Assembly: GCF_000026365.1 (NCBI RefSeq)
Contig: NC_012992.1
Location: 930,001 to 994,000, forward strand
Source of the DNA: Zygosaccharomyces rouxii
Lineage: Eukaryota; Ascomycota; Saccharomycetes; Saccharomycetales; Saccharomycetaceae
Length of the DNA stretch: 64,000 nucleotides
Reading direction: 5' to 3'
Position 1 is the first letter of the stretch. The number at the start of each line of letters is the position of its first letter. Below are positions 20,379 through 30,918 of this stretch, in pieces. The position numbers were made by a program, and so were the translations under genes. Below the pieces are notes generated by a model. It was not told the origin of the DNA. It did no database searches and saw nothing but the letters and a program-made list of their open reading frames with translations.

Positions 20379-20636
20379 GCTACGTACGTACCTTTGTATT
20401 TTAATTTAATATATTAAACTCTACGAATGTTCGACTTCAACTAGCAATTTATTATATTGGTTTGCTTAGGCAGATTTAACCTGTACATAGTTAAACATTT
20501 TGCATACATATATATGTATATGTATCGCATTTCAATCAAACTATTCCCAAAACATCAATTTATTATTAGGCATTGGCGGTAAACGTTAGTTCACACAGGT
20601 TAATATTATAAAATGTACAGAATGCATACATACAAA

Positions 20637-21241
20637 TCACAATCTTCTACCTCTTCTACCACCCTTCTTTCTGGTGGAGTCAGATGGAACTGGAGTCACA
20701 TCTTCAATACGGCCAATTCTCAAACCAGATCTAGCCAAAGCTCTCAAAGCAGCTTGACCACCTGGACCTGGAGTCTTGGTCTTAGTACCACCGGTAGCTC
20801 TGATTTTAACGTGAACAGCGGTGATACCAACTTCCTTACATCTGACAGCGACATCTTGAGCAGCCAACATAGCAGCGTATGGAGTAGATTCATCTCTGTC
20901 GGCCTTAACCTTCATACCACCGGTAACTCTGCAGACGGTTTCTTGACCAGACAAATCAGTGACATGGACGAAAGTATCGTTGAAAGATGCAAAGATTCTC
21001 GCAACACCAAAAACTTGGGAAGCGTCACGGGCTTGAACAACACTGTCTGTTTAAAAAAATTGATCGTTAGTAACTCATGTCGTTTATTAGAAGTAGCCCG
21101 TCTAGTAATTCAAAAGACGCTCGCATTGGGCTCATTAATTAATCATTTGATGATCTTTTAATAATAAAACCCAAGAGAACAAACTTCAGAATAACCAAAC
21201 GGTTTTAAACAGGATACCACCCCTTACGTACCTTTAGCCAT
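20637..21241 (-). CDS. RPS14: 40S ribosomal protein uS11, two exons
   Basis: Exons are complement(21232..21241) and complement(20637..21046), 420 bases coding for 139 residues. Exon 1 is ATGGCTAAAG; splicing yields [20 protein letters not shown], then the conserved uS11 body ending [15 protein letters not shown]. The product sits in the 40S platform and is needed for 20S pre-rRNA maturation. Donor GTACGT, branch TACTAAC and acceptor CAG are all visible. In S. cerevisiae, excess Rps14 represses RPS14B by binding its own pre-mRNA near exon 1/intron; whether that holds here is unknown. Two Rap1-type sites lie about 220-250 bases upstream. Corresponds to YJL191W/YCR031C. Confidence 0.96.
21047..21231 (-). 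other. RPS14 intron
   Basis: 185-base intron with donor GTACGT (complement of 21226-21231), branch TACTAAC (complement of 21066-21072) and acceptor CAG (complement of 21047-21049). The first acceptor AG after the branch keeps the frame with the 10-base first exon. Confidence 0.93.
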
Positions 21242-21462
21242 TCTGAACTCTTCTCGACTTGATCCCCTTTGGACTCTAGCTATTGAGAAATGAATGCGAG
21301 ATGACGTTAAGATCGTTGAAATTCTGGTATAGTTGGAGAATTGTCAAGGACCCTCCCGCGTTGTTGCGTCGGTCTTCCAGAATCGACATCCAAAGATGAT
21401 GCTTTTTTTTCGTTTCGAGAAAGGAAACTATTTTAGAAAAAACTTTCTTGCAAGAATCTCGG

Positions 21463-21494
21463 AGGTGTACGGGTTTATATTGACATCCGTACAT
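21463..21494. promoter_or_regulatory. Two Rap1-type sites upstream of RPS14
   Basis: ACATCCGTACAT lies at 21483-21494 and GGTGTACGGGTT (complement AACCCGTACACC) at about 21464-21475. Paired Rap1 sites roughly 200-300 bases upstream of the start are the hallmark of yeast ribosomal protein promoters. Confidence 0.75.
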
Positions 21495-22053
21495 CGCGCA
21501 TAAAATAACAGTCACTTGAAATTCTATGGCTATAGTTTACCTCACTGGCGAATGAGAGTATTGGTCAAGAAAGTATTTGGTCGATACAAGACTACAAATA
21601 TTATGGGTGAGGTTACATATCCAAGATTACTTGCCTATCGATGGAGATTGAATTAAATATACCAATTGTCTGACTCTTTTTACCAATTGGAAAGTCTATA
21701 ATCAAGACGTCCCAAGTTCGTTAGAGCCCCTCTTGTTCTCGAACTGAGTTGTAGAGTGGAAACTGCTTAGGAAGTCGCAGTTGATGGTCAGAAGACCTTC
21801 AGTTGTAACAGAACAATTCCACTACAATAATACTCGTCCTTAGAATTAAGTACGGTTTCTTTAAAAAGAACTTGACGTTAAAAAGTAGTTAGTATTTTCT
21901 TTGAAAGCCCTTTTAATACGCTTGACGAGATCATCGATGGTAAACATTACCCGCCCCCAGAAGAAATCAAAGACTATCGTACACAGCATTCGATAAGTTG
22001 AGGACCTCAATAGGAAGAGTGCATATACTAAGGATTACTTAGGTGCCGTCGAT
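21495..22053. other. RPS14-SOP4 spacer with a long AGAA-capped hairpin
   Basis: About 560 bases without a convincing ORF. Bases 21778-21789 pair with 21794-21805 (12 positions, one T:T mismatch, three G:T pairs) and are capped by AGAA, the AGNN form bound by Rnt1. Just outside, GTGGAA (21756-21761) pairs with TTCCAC (21817-21822) and is followed by ACA at 21824-21826. This suggests a structured plus-strand RNA, but I could not match a rRNA guide. Confidence 0.4.
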
Positions 22054-22749
22054 ATGCAATTGGTCTTCCTAGCAACTCTGCTATGTGGTATTCTTTCAAC
22101 GGTATCTGCTTTTACCGTTAGAGGTCGTTTCGACGCTAATGTACTTAATATTACGGGAGTTACTTGGTCAAAGACATTCTTTAAATTGTATCAGGTGGGT
22201 AATTATTCAGGTGTACCATATCATGCAAAAGCACAATTGAAGAACGAGCATGGTGATTTTGAGTTCCAGAATGTACCTGTAAATCCAGGTTCTAATGCAA
22301 CAACTTATTTCGTACTATATTCCGGTTCAATTGATTTTAATTTAAAACCTAATAGAATATTAGTCGAATTAATTAATAAGGATGATGATGTGGAATCCGT
22401 GGAAATTAATGCCTATAGAAATATATTTGGTAAAGAGTACTTCCCTTCACCAGATATTGTACATCCAGAAGAATTAGAGCCAATAGAAACTGATCCCTTT
22501 ATTCCTATTACTTTAGTGCAAATGGCGCCTATAAGAGCTTATTATGAGGAGAGAAATACTGGGATGCTACAAGGTGGACCTCTAGCGACACTTTTAGATG
22601 CTAGATGGAAGCAAGCTGGTTGGATTACTTTAATAATATTGATGGTATTACCAGTAGTATTAGAAAAATTAGATCCAGAAACTGCAAAGGCTGTGAATGA
22701 AGAAAAATTAAGAAAACAGAGGGAAATGTATCAAATTAAGCAAGAATAG
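22054..22749 (+). CDS. SOP4: ER membrane protein complex subunit Emc7 (Sop4)
   Basis: A 231-residue ER membrane protein. The first ~19 residues (MQLVFLATLLCGILSTVSA) are a signal peptide, followed by a lumenal beta-sandwich domain starting FTVRGRFDA, with putative N-glycosylation sites (NIT, NYS, NAT), then one transmembrane helix (WITLIILMVLPVVLEKL, ~residues 190-206) and a short charged cytosolic tail. Sop4 was found as a suppressor of a mutant Pma1 and is the EMC7 subunit of the EMC insertase. Its place next to RPS14 matches YJL191W-YJL192C. Confidence 0.93.
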   Translation: MQLVFLATLLCGILSTVSAFTVRGRFDANVLNITGVTWSKTFFKLYQVGNYSGVPYHAKAQLKNEHGDFEFQNVPVNPGSNATTYFVLYSGSIDFNLKPNRILVELINKDDDVESVEINAYRNIFGKEYFPSPDIVHPEELEPIETDPFIPITLVQMAPIRAYYEERNTGMLQGGPLATLLDARWKQAGWITLIILMVLPVVLEKLDPETAKAVNEEKLRKQREMYQIKQE

Positions 22750-23144
22750 GTTAATCTGTAGATATATATATATGCTCTTAAGCTTTACCTTTATCAAGTT
22801 TTTCAAGTAATATCATGGAATTTTTTAACGTTTTGGAACCAATGCTTAACTTAACCGAGCTATTTAAGATAATGGACATTACACTTTTAAAAGGTTTAGA
22901 TAATGAAATATAGTTCATGAAATATTGGAAAATACCCGCCGAGGTACAAGAGCGTAACCGTATTATTATCAATATTGTCACTTTAACTTGTTGATTATCC
23001 ACGTGATCTGTATATACGTAACCCTAGGGTTAGATATACGCCCCCGATTCCTCATGCTCATCAAACGAGGATCCCTTTGAAGTAAAGATCAATGACACTG
23101 AATCCAATAGACGCTACAGCTAGAAGCTGACTAGCAACGATTGC
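22750..23144. other. Spacer SOP4-BPH1
   Basis: A 395-base region on the promoter side of BPH1. A minus-strand open frame (22778-23002) begins without an ATG (first ATG leaves 46 codons) and matches nothing I know. A CACGTG box lies at about 23000-23005. No RNA gene was recognised. Confidence 0.4.
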
Positions 23145-26100
23145 ATGATCCATTTAAATGCAGATTGGAAAATGGCTGACGAGATGGAAGCTCTGGTGAA
23201 TTTGCTCGGCAGTGTTTTGTTGCTTAACGAATCGGATCAAGAATCCAACGCCAATGTTAACGACCATATTTCAGATATTCTACTTAACTATGAATCTCCA
23301 AAAAATGATGGAGGAATTGACAGTGAAAGCGGTCGAACTTGTGAATTAGACAGCTATGTGGATTCTGAATTGAGCAGCAGGTTTGAGCTGTCTAACACGG
23401 ATGATACTTTCCAATTGGAGGCTATTGATCAATGGGAAGAATTGTTCAGTGACCATTGGAATTCCGTCTATTATGCTGTTAGTTTGCAGCTAATAATTTC
23501 CCTAGCCAATATATCCCTTTTGAATAAAATGAAGTTGTCCAAAATAAAGAATCTTAAAGTGAAAATATTGGAAAGGCTGAAATTGGGGGGAAAACAAGAT
23601 ATTGACCCGCTTGTGAAAAATAGACTTGACGAATTATGTTACCAAATTTTATCTGTCGATTGTGAACCCACAGATTTGTTAAAACTTTATTCACATTTTA
23701 ACCAAAATAGCAATTATGACATCCTAAACTCCCTGGCGGCTCAGATGTCAGATCCGTTAGCCCAAAACTACTTGCAACTTGAAAATAATTACAAAATTTC
23801 AAGACCTGCACCAAAAAGTCTACGATGTTCACTACAGTTTTTCCTCGAGTTCAACAACGTAACCTCCAATAGAATATCCACAATTGGTGAAAATATCTAT
23901 CTAGAGATTAAGGAGGGCCAATTTTGCATCTCAAATGATGAATTTATTATAGCACTTTTTGAAGAATTCGAGTTTGAACCGGCTATCCTCTATTCATTAG
24001 CATTAACCATCAATGATAACGAAGTTTCACTTTACGTCGACGGTAATTATATCAGCACAATAACCCTATTGGAAGGTTCCATAACCACTGTAGACCGCAT
24101 TGACCTGGGGTCATTGATATGCTCCTTTAAGCTTTTCCGTTTCACCATTTATGATGACGTTCTAACAGGACAATCACTCAAGATTTTATTTGCATTAGGA
24201 TCCCATTTTAAAAATTCCTTTGACAGAGATTTAAGCATACATGGATTAGAATCTGCGTTAGATGATGCATTTTTAGAAAAGTTGAGTAAATCTATATCCC
24301 CCTCAGGTGTGACCGTTGAAAGTCTTTCTAGACAGACGCAACAGCTGCATAAGCAACACGTTTTGATCGACTTGGATCCATCTAATGAATATACCATATG
24401 TACATCAGAGGGCCCAGAAAATTCAGTGCAAATAAGGACAATTGGAATCGAAGATCCAGCAGAGGACTTAGGCATGGGGAGATGTTATTACTATAAAGGC
24501 GCCAATTTAATTTCCATCTTCACTTCAATAAATTGTTTTCGATTTATTTTCTGCTCATTGGAAGATTGCCAAGATATGGATCAATTGTACAATTTTTTAT
24601 CACATCTAATGATATTATTACGGAGTGGTTTTTTACGACATTGGTTTAAAAAGGAGTTTGGGTTTCCGCTGTTATCTCACATCTTAATCATGAAGGTGAT
24701 TAAAAAATTAGACAAATCACTACCAATCCAATTTTTAAATTTGTTTCAAGAGTATTGCGGGTGGGATTTTTCCAATATTTCAAATTCTCTGATCGGAGAT
24801 GAAATAGCCTATCAAAGCCTGGTGCTTAATTTTGACCTTTGGTATCATGATTCTTCTAAGGATGAGGAGAGTCGGGCAGGTGTTGAAATTATTAGGTTTT
24901 TGTTTTTCCAAATTTCCAGTCTGTTAGGATCTTCAAATTACCGACAGTTCAATTCACAAAAGTTGGTTAGCTTAAATGTATTAGAGAAGTTGTGTTATTT
25001 TCAACATTTTTTCTCAGAAAAGCATGGATATCCAAACGTTTTCGAAGAATTAAAACCAGACTTGACCAACGTTTACTTAGTATTACTCAAGGATAACTTA
25101 AAGAAGTCCAGTGTTCAATGGTTACTCCAATTTTCTCACTTCGAGGCAAAAAGTGGCTATTTTCAAAATACAGAAGTAGCTATGAATGCTGTCGATCAGT
25201 TATTCACTGAATGCCTGAGTGTGAACGACACAAAGGCAGCCCAAGTATTTATGGAATCAGTCTCGCCTAAATTTCTTTTAATGGTTTTAGGTGAAATTGT
25301 TTCAAACAAAGGAAACCCTCGTCTTTGTCTGAATATTCTTTTCAAGTTACTGCTGTTTAGTTCGGCGGTTTTTAGGAATTTTACTAAAAGCAATGGGATG
25401 GATCTTCTATTTGACATTCTCAAAGATACTGATATGTCATTCTATGAAAATGTGATCTGTTTGTTATATGCATATTCGTTGGGTAGCTATAATACCATCT
25501 CATCCCTCACTTCCTTTGAAGATTTTCAGGACAACAATTTTGTCTTAGAAATGAAAGTGGTCATGAGAGATCCTTTTTATCTCGCTGTCGAGCTTTTGGA
25601 ATGGGCTACTATAAACGATATCAGGATGCATAATCCTGCTGCTTTGGACACTTTGATTACAAAATTCCTTTACCGGTTGTCTTTGTTGCTGAAAAATCCT
25701 CAGAATTATGCTGTATTCGACCCTCGAGTGTGTATACTGTTCGTGAAGTTGAATAGTTTGTTCATCACCTTAACCAAACCACAAAATTCTTCAATTTACG
25801 GAAATTCTTCGAAGCTTATCACAGATATTATTTCAAGCAATCTGTTGCATGCCATTTTGACCTTAAATACGAGTGATTTCGAGAAATACTTGGAAGCTAT
25901 AACCCATTCTACCGGTAGTGAGCTTGATAAATCAGCTAGTGAACTCGAACTGAGCGCCAATGTTTTCGAAATGGCCTTTTTGAACAATTTCTTTGTGGCA
26001 ATCTTTCGGAAATTGAATGACTTAAAGTTTCCATTCGAATCACAACTAGTGAAAAATCCTTTCATGGTTTCAAATATTTTGCTTTATTTTAACAGGTTTA

Positions 26101-29100
26101 AGCATCATATATTAATCGTTAAATTCAATACGAGATTTTATTTGGAAATTTTAGAAAGTGCTGTTAACATTGTGGACGTATTACTCAGGAATGGGCTCAA
26201 TCAATTTGAAAATGTTTCCAAATTTGCCGCCATCAATTTGATTACTTACAGTGTCATACCTTTGCTATATCCCGTTTTCAATGGAGAATCTTCATGGGAT
26301 GCTGCTTGCCTGGTAAAATTCTGTAAACTTCTACAAGATCACAATGATGCACTTTTTGGTAAGGGTCATGGATATTGTGAGAAAGAACTGGTCAAATTCA
26401 TATTATCATTTTTGCTCTCCCAATTGATGGATGATGATCATGTGAATACAGTTGGGAATTGCTTGAGAACTATCATATCACATAATTGGAAGGACTTACC
26501 AGCGATAGCGGGCTCACTTGGCGTAGAGGATGGTCCAGAATTAAATTCTATACTTATGGATATAGCCCTTAATGAGTCGAAGCTCCTAAAAGTGGTACGA
26601 GAAAATAATTTATTTGGTGACTCTCAGAGAGATCAAGCAATCGATTATGCATTAAGAAGGATCAATCTCGGTCAGGGCATCAATATAATATCCGAAGAAG
26701 GCTTGAAAGAAAAAATCCTACACTGTAGGTTATTCCAAATGGACAGTAACTACACCCAGAGGGAGAAAAGACATCGCTTATTTTCAGAGGATAATGTTGC
26801 ACTCGATAAAAGAGTGAGAATCATTTATCGAAAGTTCTACACCAATTTTGTGACCGATATGGAGCAAGATACTGTTGTCCACAATAATGAACTATTTTTC
26901 CTGACATTTCAACATATTCACACCCTCGCACTTCAACAGGACACAGGTGATGCATGTATTTGGGAACTTGATTCTGTTGAGGATTTTAATAGAATGAGAA
27001 GAAGAATGCTTCCTTCCCCGCGAGAGCTGAACGACGAGCAGTTTTCTAATTCGAATGAGGAAGACTCTAAGAAGGGAGAAGTAAAGCCTAGACCCAGACA
27101 ATTTAGGACCAATAGTGTGCTGTCTTATGACATTATATCAGAATTAGAAACCCTCGAAATGTTCACCAATGATATGAAAGATGAGAATAGAAAGGTTTTA
27201 AAAGTTCTCAGGGGAAAAGATTCGATCAAAACCGTCTGGAACTGCAGTCTTGTAATTGGGCTCGATGTCAGAGAAGGAATTTTAATTGTCGCACAGTTCA
27301 ACGTTTATTTCATAAGCAACTACTACTTTGTTAACAATGAAAATAAGGTTATCAAGCTTTCTGAAGTACCGGAGAGTAGAAGAGATCCTAATATCAATCT
27401 TATAACCGGATCGAATAACAGAAATAATCAGCAAAATTACAACCATGAAGTTCATCTATGGCTACTTTCTGACCTAATTTTTGTGACGAAAAGACCATTT
27501 CTATTGAGGGATGTGGCCATAGAGCTATTATTTGAAAATGGTACAAATTGCTTTGTGAGTTTTGATAGCAAACGATACAGGGATGCTGCATATTCAAGTT
27601 TCGAGAAATTGCCCAAGAATAAGAACATAGATCCAGTTCTTTTGAATATTTTGCGTGAATTGAACACTAGAAGTAGTAGCATTGGTACAAAGAACGGTAT
27701 CTCAAAAGCTAGCTTAAAAAGCAAAGTTTTTAAAGCTTTATCGAGTGGGCCTCGTTTGGTTGATGGTTCCGAAGCCACTAGTCAATGGCAGAAAGGTGAG
27801 ATATCCAACTTTTATTATCTCATCATTTTGAATACCTTAGCTGGCAGAACTTTTAACGATCTTACTCAATATCCAGTATTTCCATGGGTCATTTCTGACT
27901 ATAGTAGTGAAGAGCTGGACCTTTCTGACCCCTCTGTGTACAGGAATTTGTCAAAACCAATGGGTGCTCAATCTAAAAAGAGGGAACTGCAGTTCATTGA
28001 AAGATACGAGGCTTTGGAAGCACTTAACGATGAAAATGCTCTGCCATTCCACTATGGGACTCACTACTCATCTGCGATGATTGTTTCTTCGTACCTGATA
28101 AGACTGAAACCGTTTGTCAATTCGTTCCTATTGTTGCAGGATGGTAATTTTGGGCATGCAGATCGCCTTTTCAACTCTATCGATCGTGCATGGTCCTCTG
28201 CTGCGGTGGAAAATACTACTGACGTTAGGGAATTGACCCCGGAGTTTTTCTTTTTGCCTGAACTTTTTTTAAATATGAACAATTATGAGTTTGGTAAAAG
28301 TCAGAATGGTAATGAGGTTAACAATGTGGTCCTTCCGCCTTGGGCCAAAGGCGATCCAAAGGCATTCATATGGAAGAATAGAGAGGCATTGGAAAGTCCC
28401 TATGTCTCAGAGCATTTACATGAATGGATTGATTTAATATTCGGATTCAAGCAAAGAGGTGAAAATGCTATATCTTCAGTAAATGTGTTCAACAATTTAA
28501 GTTACCCTGGGGCAGTGAATTTGGATAGTATTAATGATGAAATGGAAAGAAGAGCTGTTACCGGCATTATACACAATTTTGGACAAACTCCATTACAAAT
28601 TTTTCAAGAGCCCCATCCACCTAAGCAATGCAGTGGAGTACATCGTATCAATGAGATTATTTGGAGTAATATGCCTGAAAGACCTAATTCCATTTATCCA
28701 GCTACCGTTAGGATGAGTACTAATACAGGAATTAGATACATTTATTGGCAAGCAAATCCAGACGGTTCATTATATTGGGGTGGATATCCCTTCCTAGACG
28801 TAATGCTTAAAATTAGTGGAAGCTTTTTGCCAGTAAAATTGGTATCACCATGTTCTTTACAGATTGGATCAAAAGCCTATGATTTTATTCATCAGAGTAG
28901 GGTCACCACTTTCACTTTTTGGAGACAGAATGAATTCATTACAGGTGATGAAAGTGGGTTAATAAAAGTATGGAACTATTCAAACGCCCATAGCGGAGGT
29001 AAATTGTCACTCTGGGGTACACTTCATGGACACTTAGCTGGTTTGAAAGATATGAGATTATACCCTGATTACAATACCTTGATATCTGTAGATGAATTAG

Positions 29101-29606
29101 GTGTTGTTTACATGTGGGATTTGATCAAATATCGACTCATTAGGCGGTTTTCATCTGAAGGTGTAGAGATTGCCATTTCACAAAATCATGGTAATGTAGC
29201 CGTCCACACTAAACCACATGAGTTATGCATTTACAGTTTCAATGGTCTTTTTTACACAAATTTAACAATTGACTCCAACAAATGTATTACGAGGTTAGAA
29301 TTTTTAGATTTCTCTGGAATAGATTTGGGGTTGAAAAGACATGCATATTGGCAAGAGAAGGAAGTACTCGTTGTTGGATTTTTGGACGGAAGTTTGGAAG
29401 TTTATGAATTGGTATTAGGTAAGAGTTCCCAATGGTCATTAAAACTCTTGAAACTTTTGAAAACCGGTGAAAATCTCAGGATAACTTGCATTAAAACCCA
29501 ACTCAGGCTCCATCCATTTGACAATGGCGGTAAACTCCCACACGATGTGCCCAAGCTTGAGATAATGGCTGGTGATGAGAGCGGGAACCTTTTCGTCTGG
29601 AGGTAA
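23145..29606 (+). CDS. BPH1: BEACH-domain protein (Chediak-Higashi/LYST type)
   Basis: A 2153-residue protein, close to the S. cerevisiae Bph1 length. The N-terminal ~1300 residues are helical, without clear motifs. A PH-like region precedes the BEACH domain (~1545-1800: ISNFYYLIILNTLAGRTFNDLTQYPVFPWVISDY, FHYGTHYSSAMIVSSYLIRLKPF, LTPEFFFLPELFLN, LPPWAKGDP). WD40-type repeats fill the C-terminus (~1915-2153, e.g. ITGDESGLIKVWNY and LISVDELGVVYMWDL). Bph1 acts in protein sorting and cell-wall integrity, peripherally on membranes. The second in-frame ATG (23172, MADEMEAL) is an alternative start. It corresponds to YCR032W, here lying between the two YJL genes SOP4 and YJL193W. Confidence 0.95.
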   Translation: MIHLNADWKMADEMEALVNLLGSVLLLNESDQESNANVNDHISDILLNYESPKNDGGIDSESGRTCELDSYVDSELSSRFELSNTDDTFQLEAIDQWEELFSDHWNSVYYAVSLQLIISLANISLLNKMKLSKIKNLKVKILERLKLGGKQDIDPLVKNRLDELCYQILSVDCEPTDLLKLYSHFNQNSNYDILNSLAAQMSDPLAQNYLQLENNYKISRPAPKSLRCSLQFFLEFNNVTSNRISTIGENIYLEIKEGQFCISNDEFIIALFEEFEFEPAILYSLALTINDNEVSLYVDGNYISTITLLEGSITTVDRIDLGSLICSFKLFRFTIYDDVLTGQSLKILFALGSHFKNSFDRDLSIHGLESALDDAFLEKLSKSISPSGVTVESLSRQTQQLHKQHVLIDLDPSNEYTICTSEGPENSVQIRTIGIEDPAEDLGMGRCYYYKGANLISIFTSINCFRFIFCSLEDCQDMDQLYNFLSHLMILLRSGFLRHWFKKEFGFPLLSHILIMKVIKKLDKSLPIQFLNLFQEYCGWDFSNISNSLIGDEIAYQSLVLNFDLWYHDSSKDEESRAGVEIIRFLFFQISSLLGSSNYRQFNSQKLVSLNVLEKLCYFQHFFSEKHGYPNVFEELKPDLTNVYLVLLKDNLKKSSVQWLLQFSHFEAKSGYFQNTEVAMNAVDQLFTECLSVNDTKAAQVFMESVSPKFLLMVLGEIVSNKGNPRLCLNILFKLLLFSSAVFRNFTKSNGMDLLFDILKDTDMSFYENVICLLYAYSLGSYNTISSLTSFEDFQDNNFVLEMKVVMRDPFYLAVELLEWATINDIRMHNPAALDTLITKFLYRLSLLLKNPQNYAVFDPRVCILFVKLNSLFITLTKPQNSSIYGNSSKLITDIISSNLLHAILTLNTSDFEKYLEAITHSTGSELDKSASELELSANVFEMAFLNNFFVAIFRKLNDLKFPFESQLVKNPFMVSNILLYFNRFKHHILIVKFNTRFYLEILESAVNIVDVLLRNGLNQFENVSKFAAINLITYSVIPLLYPVFNGESSWDAACLVKFCKLLQDHNDALFGKGHGYCEKELVKFILSFLLSQLMDDDHVNTVGNCLRTIISHNWKDLPAIAGSLGVEDGPELNSILMDIALNESKLLKVVRENNLFGDSQRDQAIDYALRRINLGQGINIISEEGLKEKILHCRLFQMDSNYTQREKRHRLFSEDNVALDKRVRIIYRKFYTNFVTDMEQDTVVHNNELFFLTFQHIHTLALQQDTGDACIWELDSVEDFNRMRRRMLPSPRELNDEQFSNSNEEDSKKGEVKPRPRQFRTNSVLSYDIISELETLEMFTNDMKDENRKVLKVLRGKDSIKTVWNCSLVIGLDVREGILIVAQFNVYFISNYYFVNNENKVIKLSEVPESRRDPNINLITGSNNRNNQQNYNHEVHLWLLSDLIFVTKRPFLLRDVAIELLFENGTNCFVSFDSKRYRDAAYSSFEKLPKNKNIDPVLLNILRELNTRSSSIGTKNGISKASLKSKVFKALSSGPRLVDGSEATSQWQKGEISNFYYLIILNTLAGRTFNDLTQYPVFPWVISDYSSEELDLSDPSVYRNLSKPMGAQSKKRELQFIERYEALEALNDENALPFHYGTHYSSAMIVSSYLIRLKPFVNSFLLLQDGNFGHADRLFNSIDRAWSSAAVENTTDVRELTPEFFFLPELFLNMNNYEFGKSQNGNEVNNVVLPPWAKGDPKAFIWKNREALESPYVSEHLHEWIDLIFGFKQRGENAISSVNVFNNLSYPGAVNLDSINDEMERRAVTGIIHNFGQTPLQIFQEPHPPKQCSGVHRINEIIWSNMPERPNSIYPATVRMSTNTGIRYIYWQANPDGSLYWGGYPFLDVMLKISGSFLPVKLVSPCSLQIGSKAYDFIHQSRVTTFTFWRQNEFITGDESGLIKVWNYSNAHSGGKLSLWGTLHGHLAGLKDMRLYPDYNTLISVDELGVVYMWDLIKYRLIRRFSSEGVEIAISQNHGNVAVHTKPHELCIYSFNGLFYTNLTIDSNKCITRLEFLDFSGIDLGLKRHAYWQEKEVLVVGFLDGSLEVYELVLGKSSQWSLKLLKLLKTGENLRITCIKTQLRLHPFDNGGKLPHDVPKLEIMAGDESGNLFVWR

Positions 29607-29730
29607 AAATGAAAGGTAGGTATAAAACGAACAGATTTCGTTTGCACTATACCGATTTATATTGTATTTGTTGTTTTTTATAGATATTGTCATCGTCATT
29701 ATTGTCGTGACTATCGTTATGAGAAGCACA

Positions 29731-30918
29731 TCAAAACTTGTTCTTTGGTAGTGTCTTGTGATGGTTGATTTGTTGGAGATAATGTTCTTTCTTCTTCTTG
29801 CTGTTGTATCTTTCGTAGAAAAATAGTCCAAACACGTTTAGTAATAATCCTATCAATTGGTTAGCTGTTATCTGCCCTCCTGCAGCTAGCCAACTTACAG
29901 TCACCACTACTATACGTTTCATGATATTAGCAATTGAATAGGTCAGAGTAGATACTTCGCCTAACAGTTGGTAGGTAATCATAGCTTGCAAGAAATGAAA
30001 TGTACCATTGATGAAGAATAAATACCATGGAATACAACCAATCCCAAATTGTCTGATCTCATCGTAAACCGTGGAGAATTCTAAACTCATAAAGCATCCA
30101 AAAGATAGCGAGAATCCAACCAACGATATGTACATCATTAGGGTCAATTTATCATATTTGATGGATTCAGGTACCGTTAAAGTTCCCTTCTTTTCAGTGT
30201 ATAATGGCAATGGTGCAACCGCTCTATCAAGTCTATTAGCATTCTCCTGCTTATAAGTAAAAACACCTTTACCATAGATATTTTGACTAGCGAAAATTAT
30301 CATTGATGAAATTGCACATAGAATCCCATATGATGAATATTGTTGAGAATTTGAATCTGCCAATGAGCTAACCCTCGAATAGACTTTATTATCTTCACTA
30401 ACGATAATCCAAACGCCCAGAATGATACATGCTAGACTCAGGTAAACTTGACTGCCAAGTTGCGAATTAGACACTTTGAAAACCTTCTGTAAAATTATAA
30501 TGCATACTGGCGACAGCGTCTTGATACTAGCTACAGTAGAGATTGGCACCAAAGAAGTCGCTGTATGGCCAAAATATTTTCCCAAAAATTGAAAAATGCT
30601 TAGCGGTAGCACTGTAAGAAGTACGTGTCTTGTCGGTCTAGTGAAAATTGTCCTTTGGTGTTGTGGATGAGATTTATCATGATATTGTGGTAATGTACCT
30701 TCAGGAAACCTGCTATGAAAACTGAGAGATCCCTTCGCAATAATACAACATAGCGCTGCCAGCAACGCTGTATATGCAAACTGAAATTCACCCAAGAACA
30801 ACGGTAATGGATGGATCGTTAAGATCTTCTTTGTTACCTGCGAAGCAAACGATGAGATGACGTACCAGCATAGGCAGAGTAATACAATGTGAAAATACCC
30901 ATGAGGATCACCCTGCAT
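29731..30918 (-). CDS. YJL193W: Nucleotide-sugar/triose-phosphate transporter family membrane protein
   Basis: A 395-residue multi-spanning protein of the TPT/SLC35 superfamily, with about ten hydrophobic segments (FHIVLLCLCWYVISSFASQV, PLSIFQFLGKYFGHTATSLVPIS, LSLACIILGVWIIVSE, QLIGLLLNVFGLFFYERYNS and others) and the family feature of an internal repeat. The C-terminus is lysine-rich, as in Golgi/ER-retained members. Size and location next to CDC6 identify it as the orthologue of the uncharacterised YJL193W. Substrate unknown. The start is the ATG at 30916-30918. Convergent with BPH1 (124 bases). Confidence 0.88.
   Translation of the reverse strand: MQGDPHGYFHIVLLCLCWYVISSFASQVTKKILTIHPLPLFLGEFQFAYTALLAALCCIIAKGSLSFHSRFPEGTLPQYHDKSHPQHQRTIFTRPTRHVLLTVLPLSIFQFLGKYFGHTATSLVPISTVASIKTLSPVCIIILQKVFKVSNSQLGSQVYLSLACIILGVWIIVSEDNKVYSRVSSLADSNSQQYSSYGILCAISSMIIFASQNIYGKGVFTYKQENANRLDRAVAPLPLYTEKKGTLTVPESIKYDKLTLMMYISLVGFSLSFGCFMSLEFSTVYDEIRQFGIGCIPWYLFFINGTFHFLQAMITYQLLGEVSTLTYSIANIMKRIVVVTVSWLAAGGQITANQLIGLLLNVFGLFFYERYNSKKKKEHYLQQINHHKTLPKNKF

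Noticed and set aside
22778..23002. Minus-strand open frame of 74 codons between SOP4 and BPH1
   Set aside because: Begins with GTG, the first ATG leaves 46 codons, and no family resemblance or splice signals were found.
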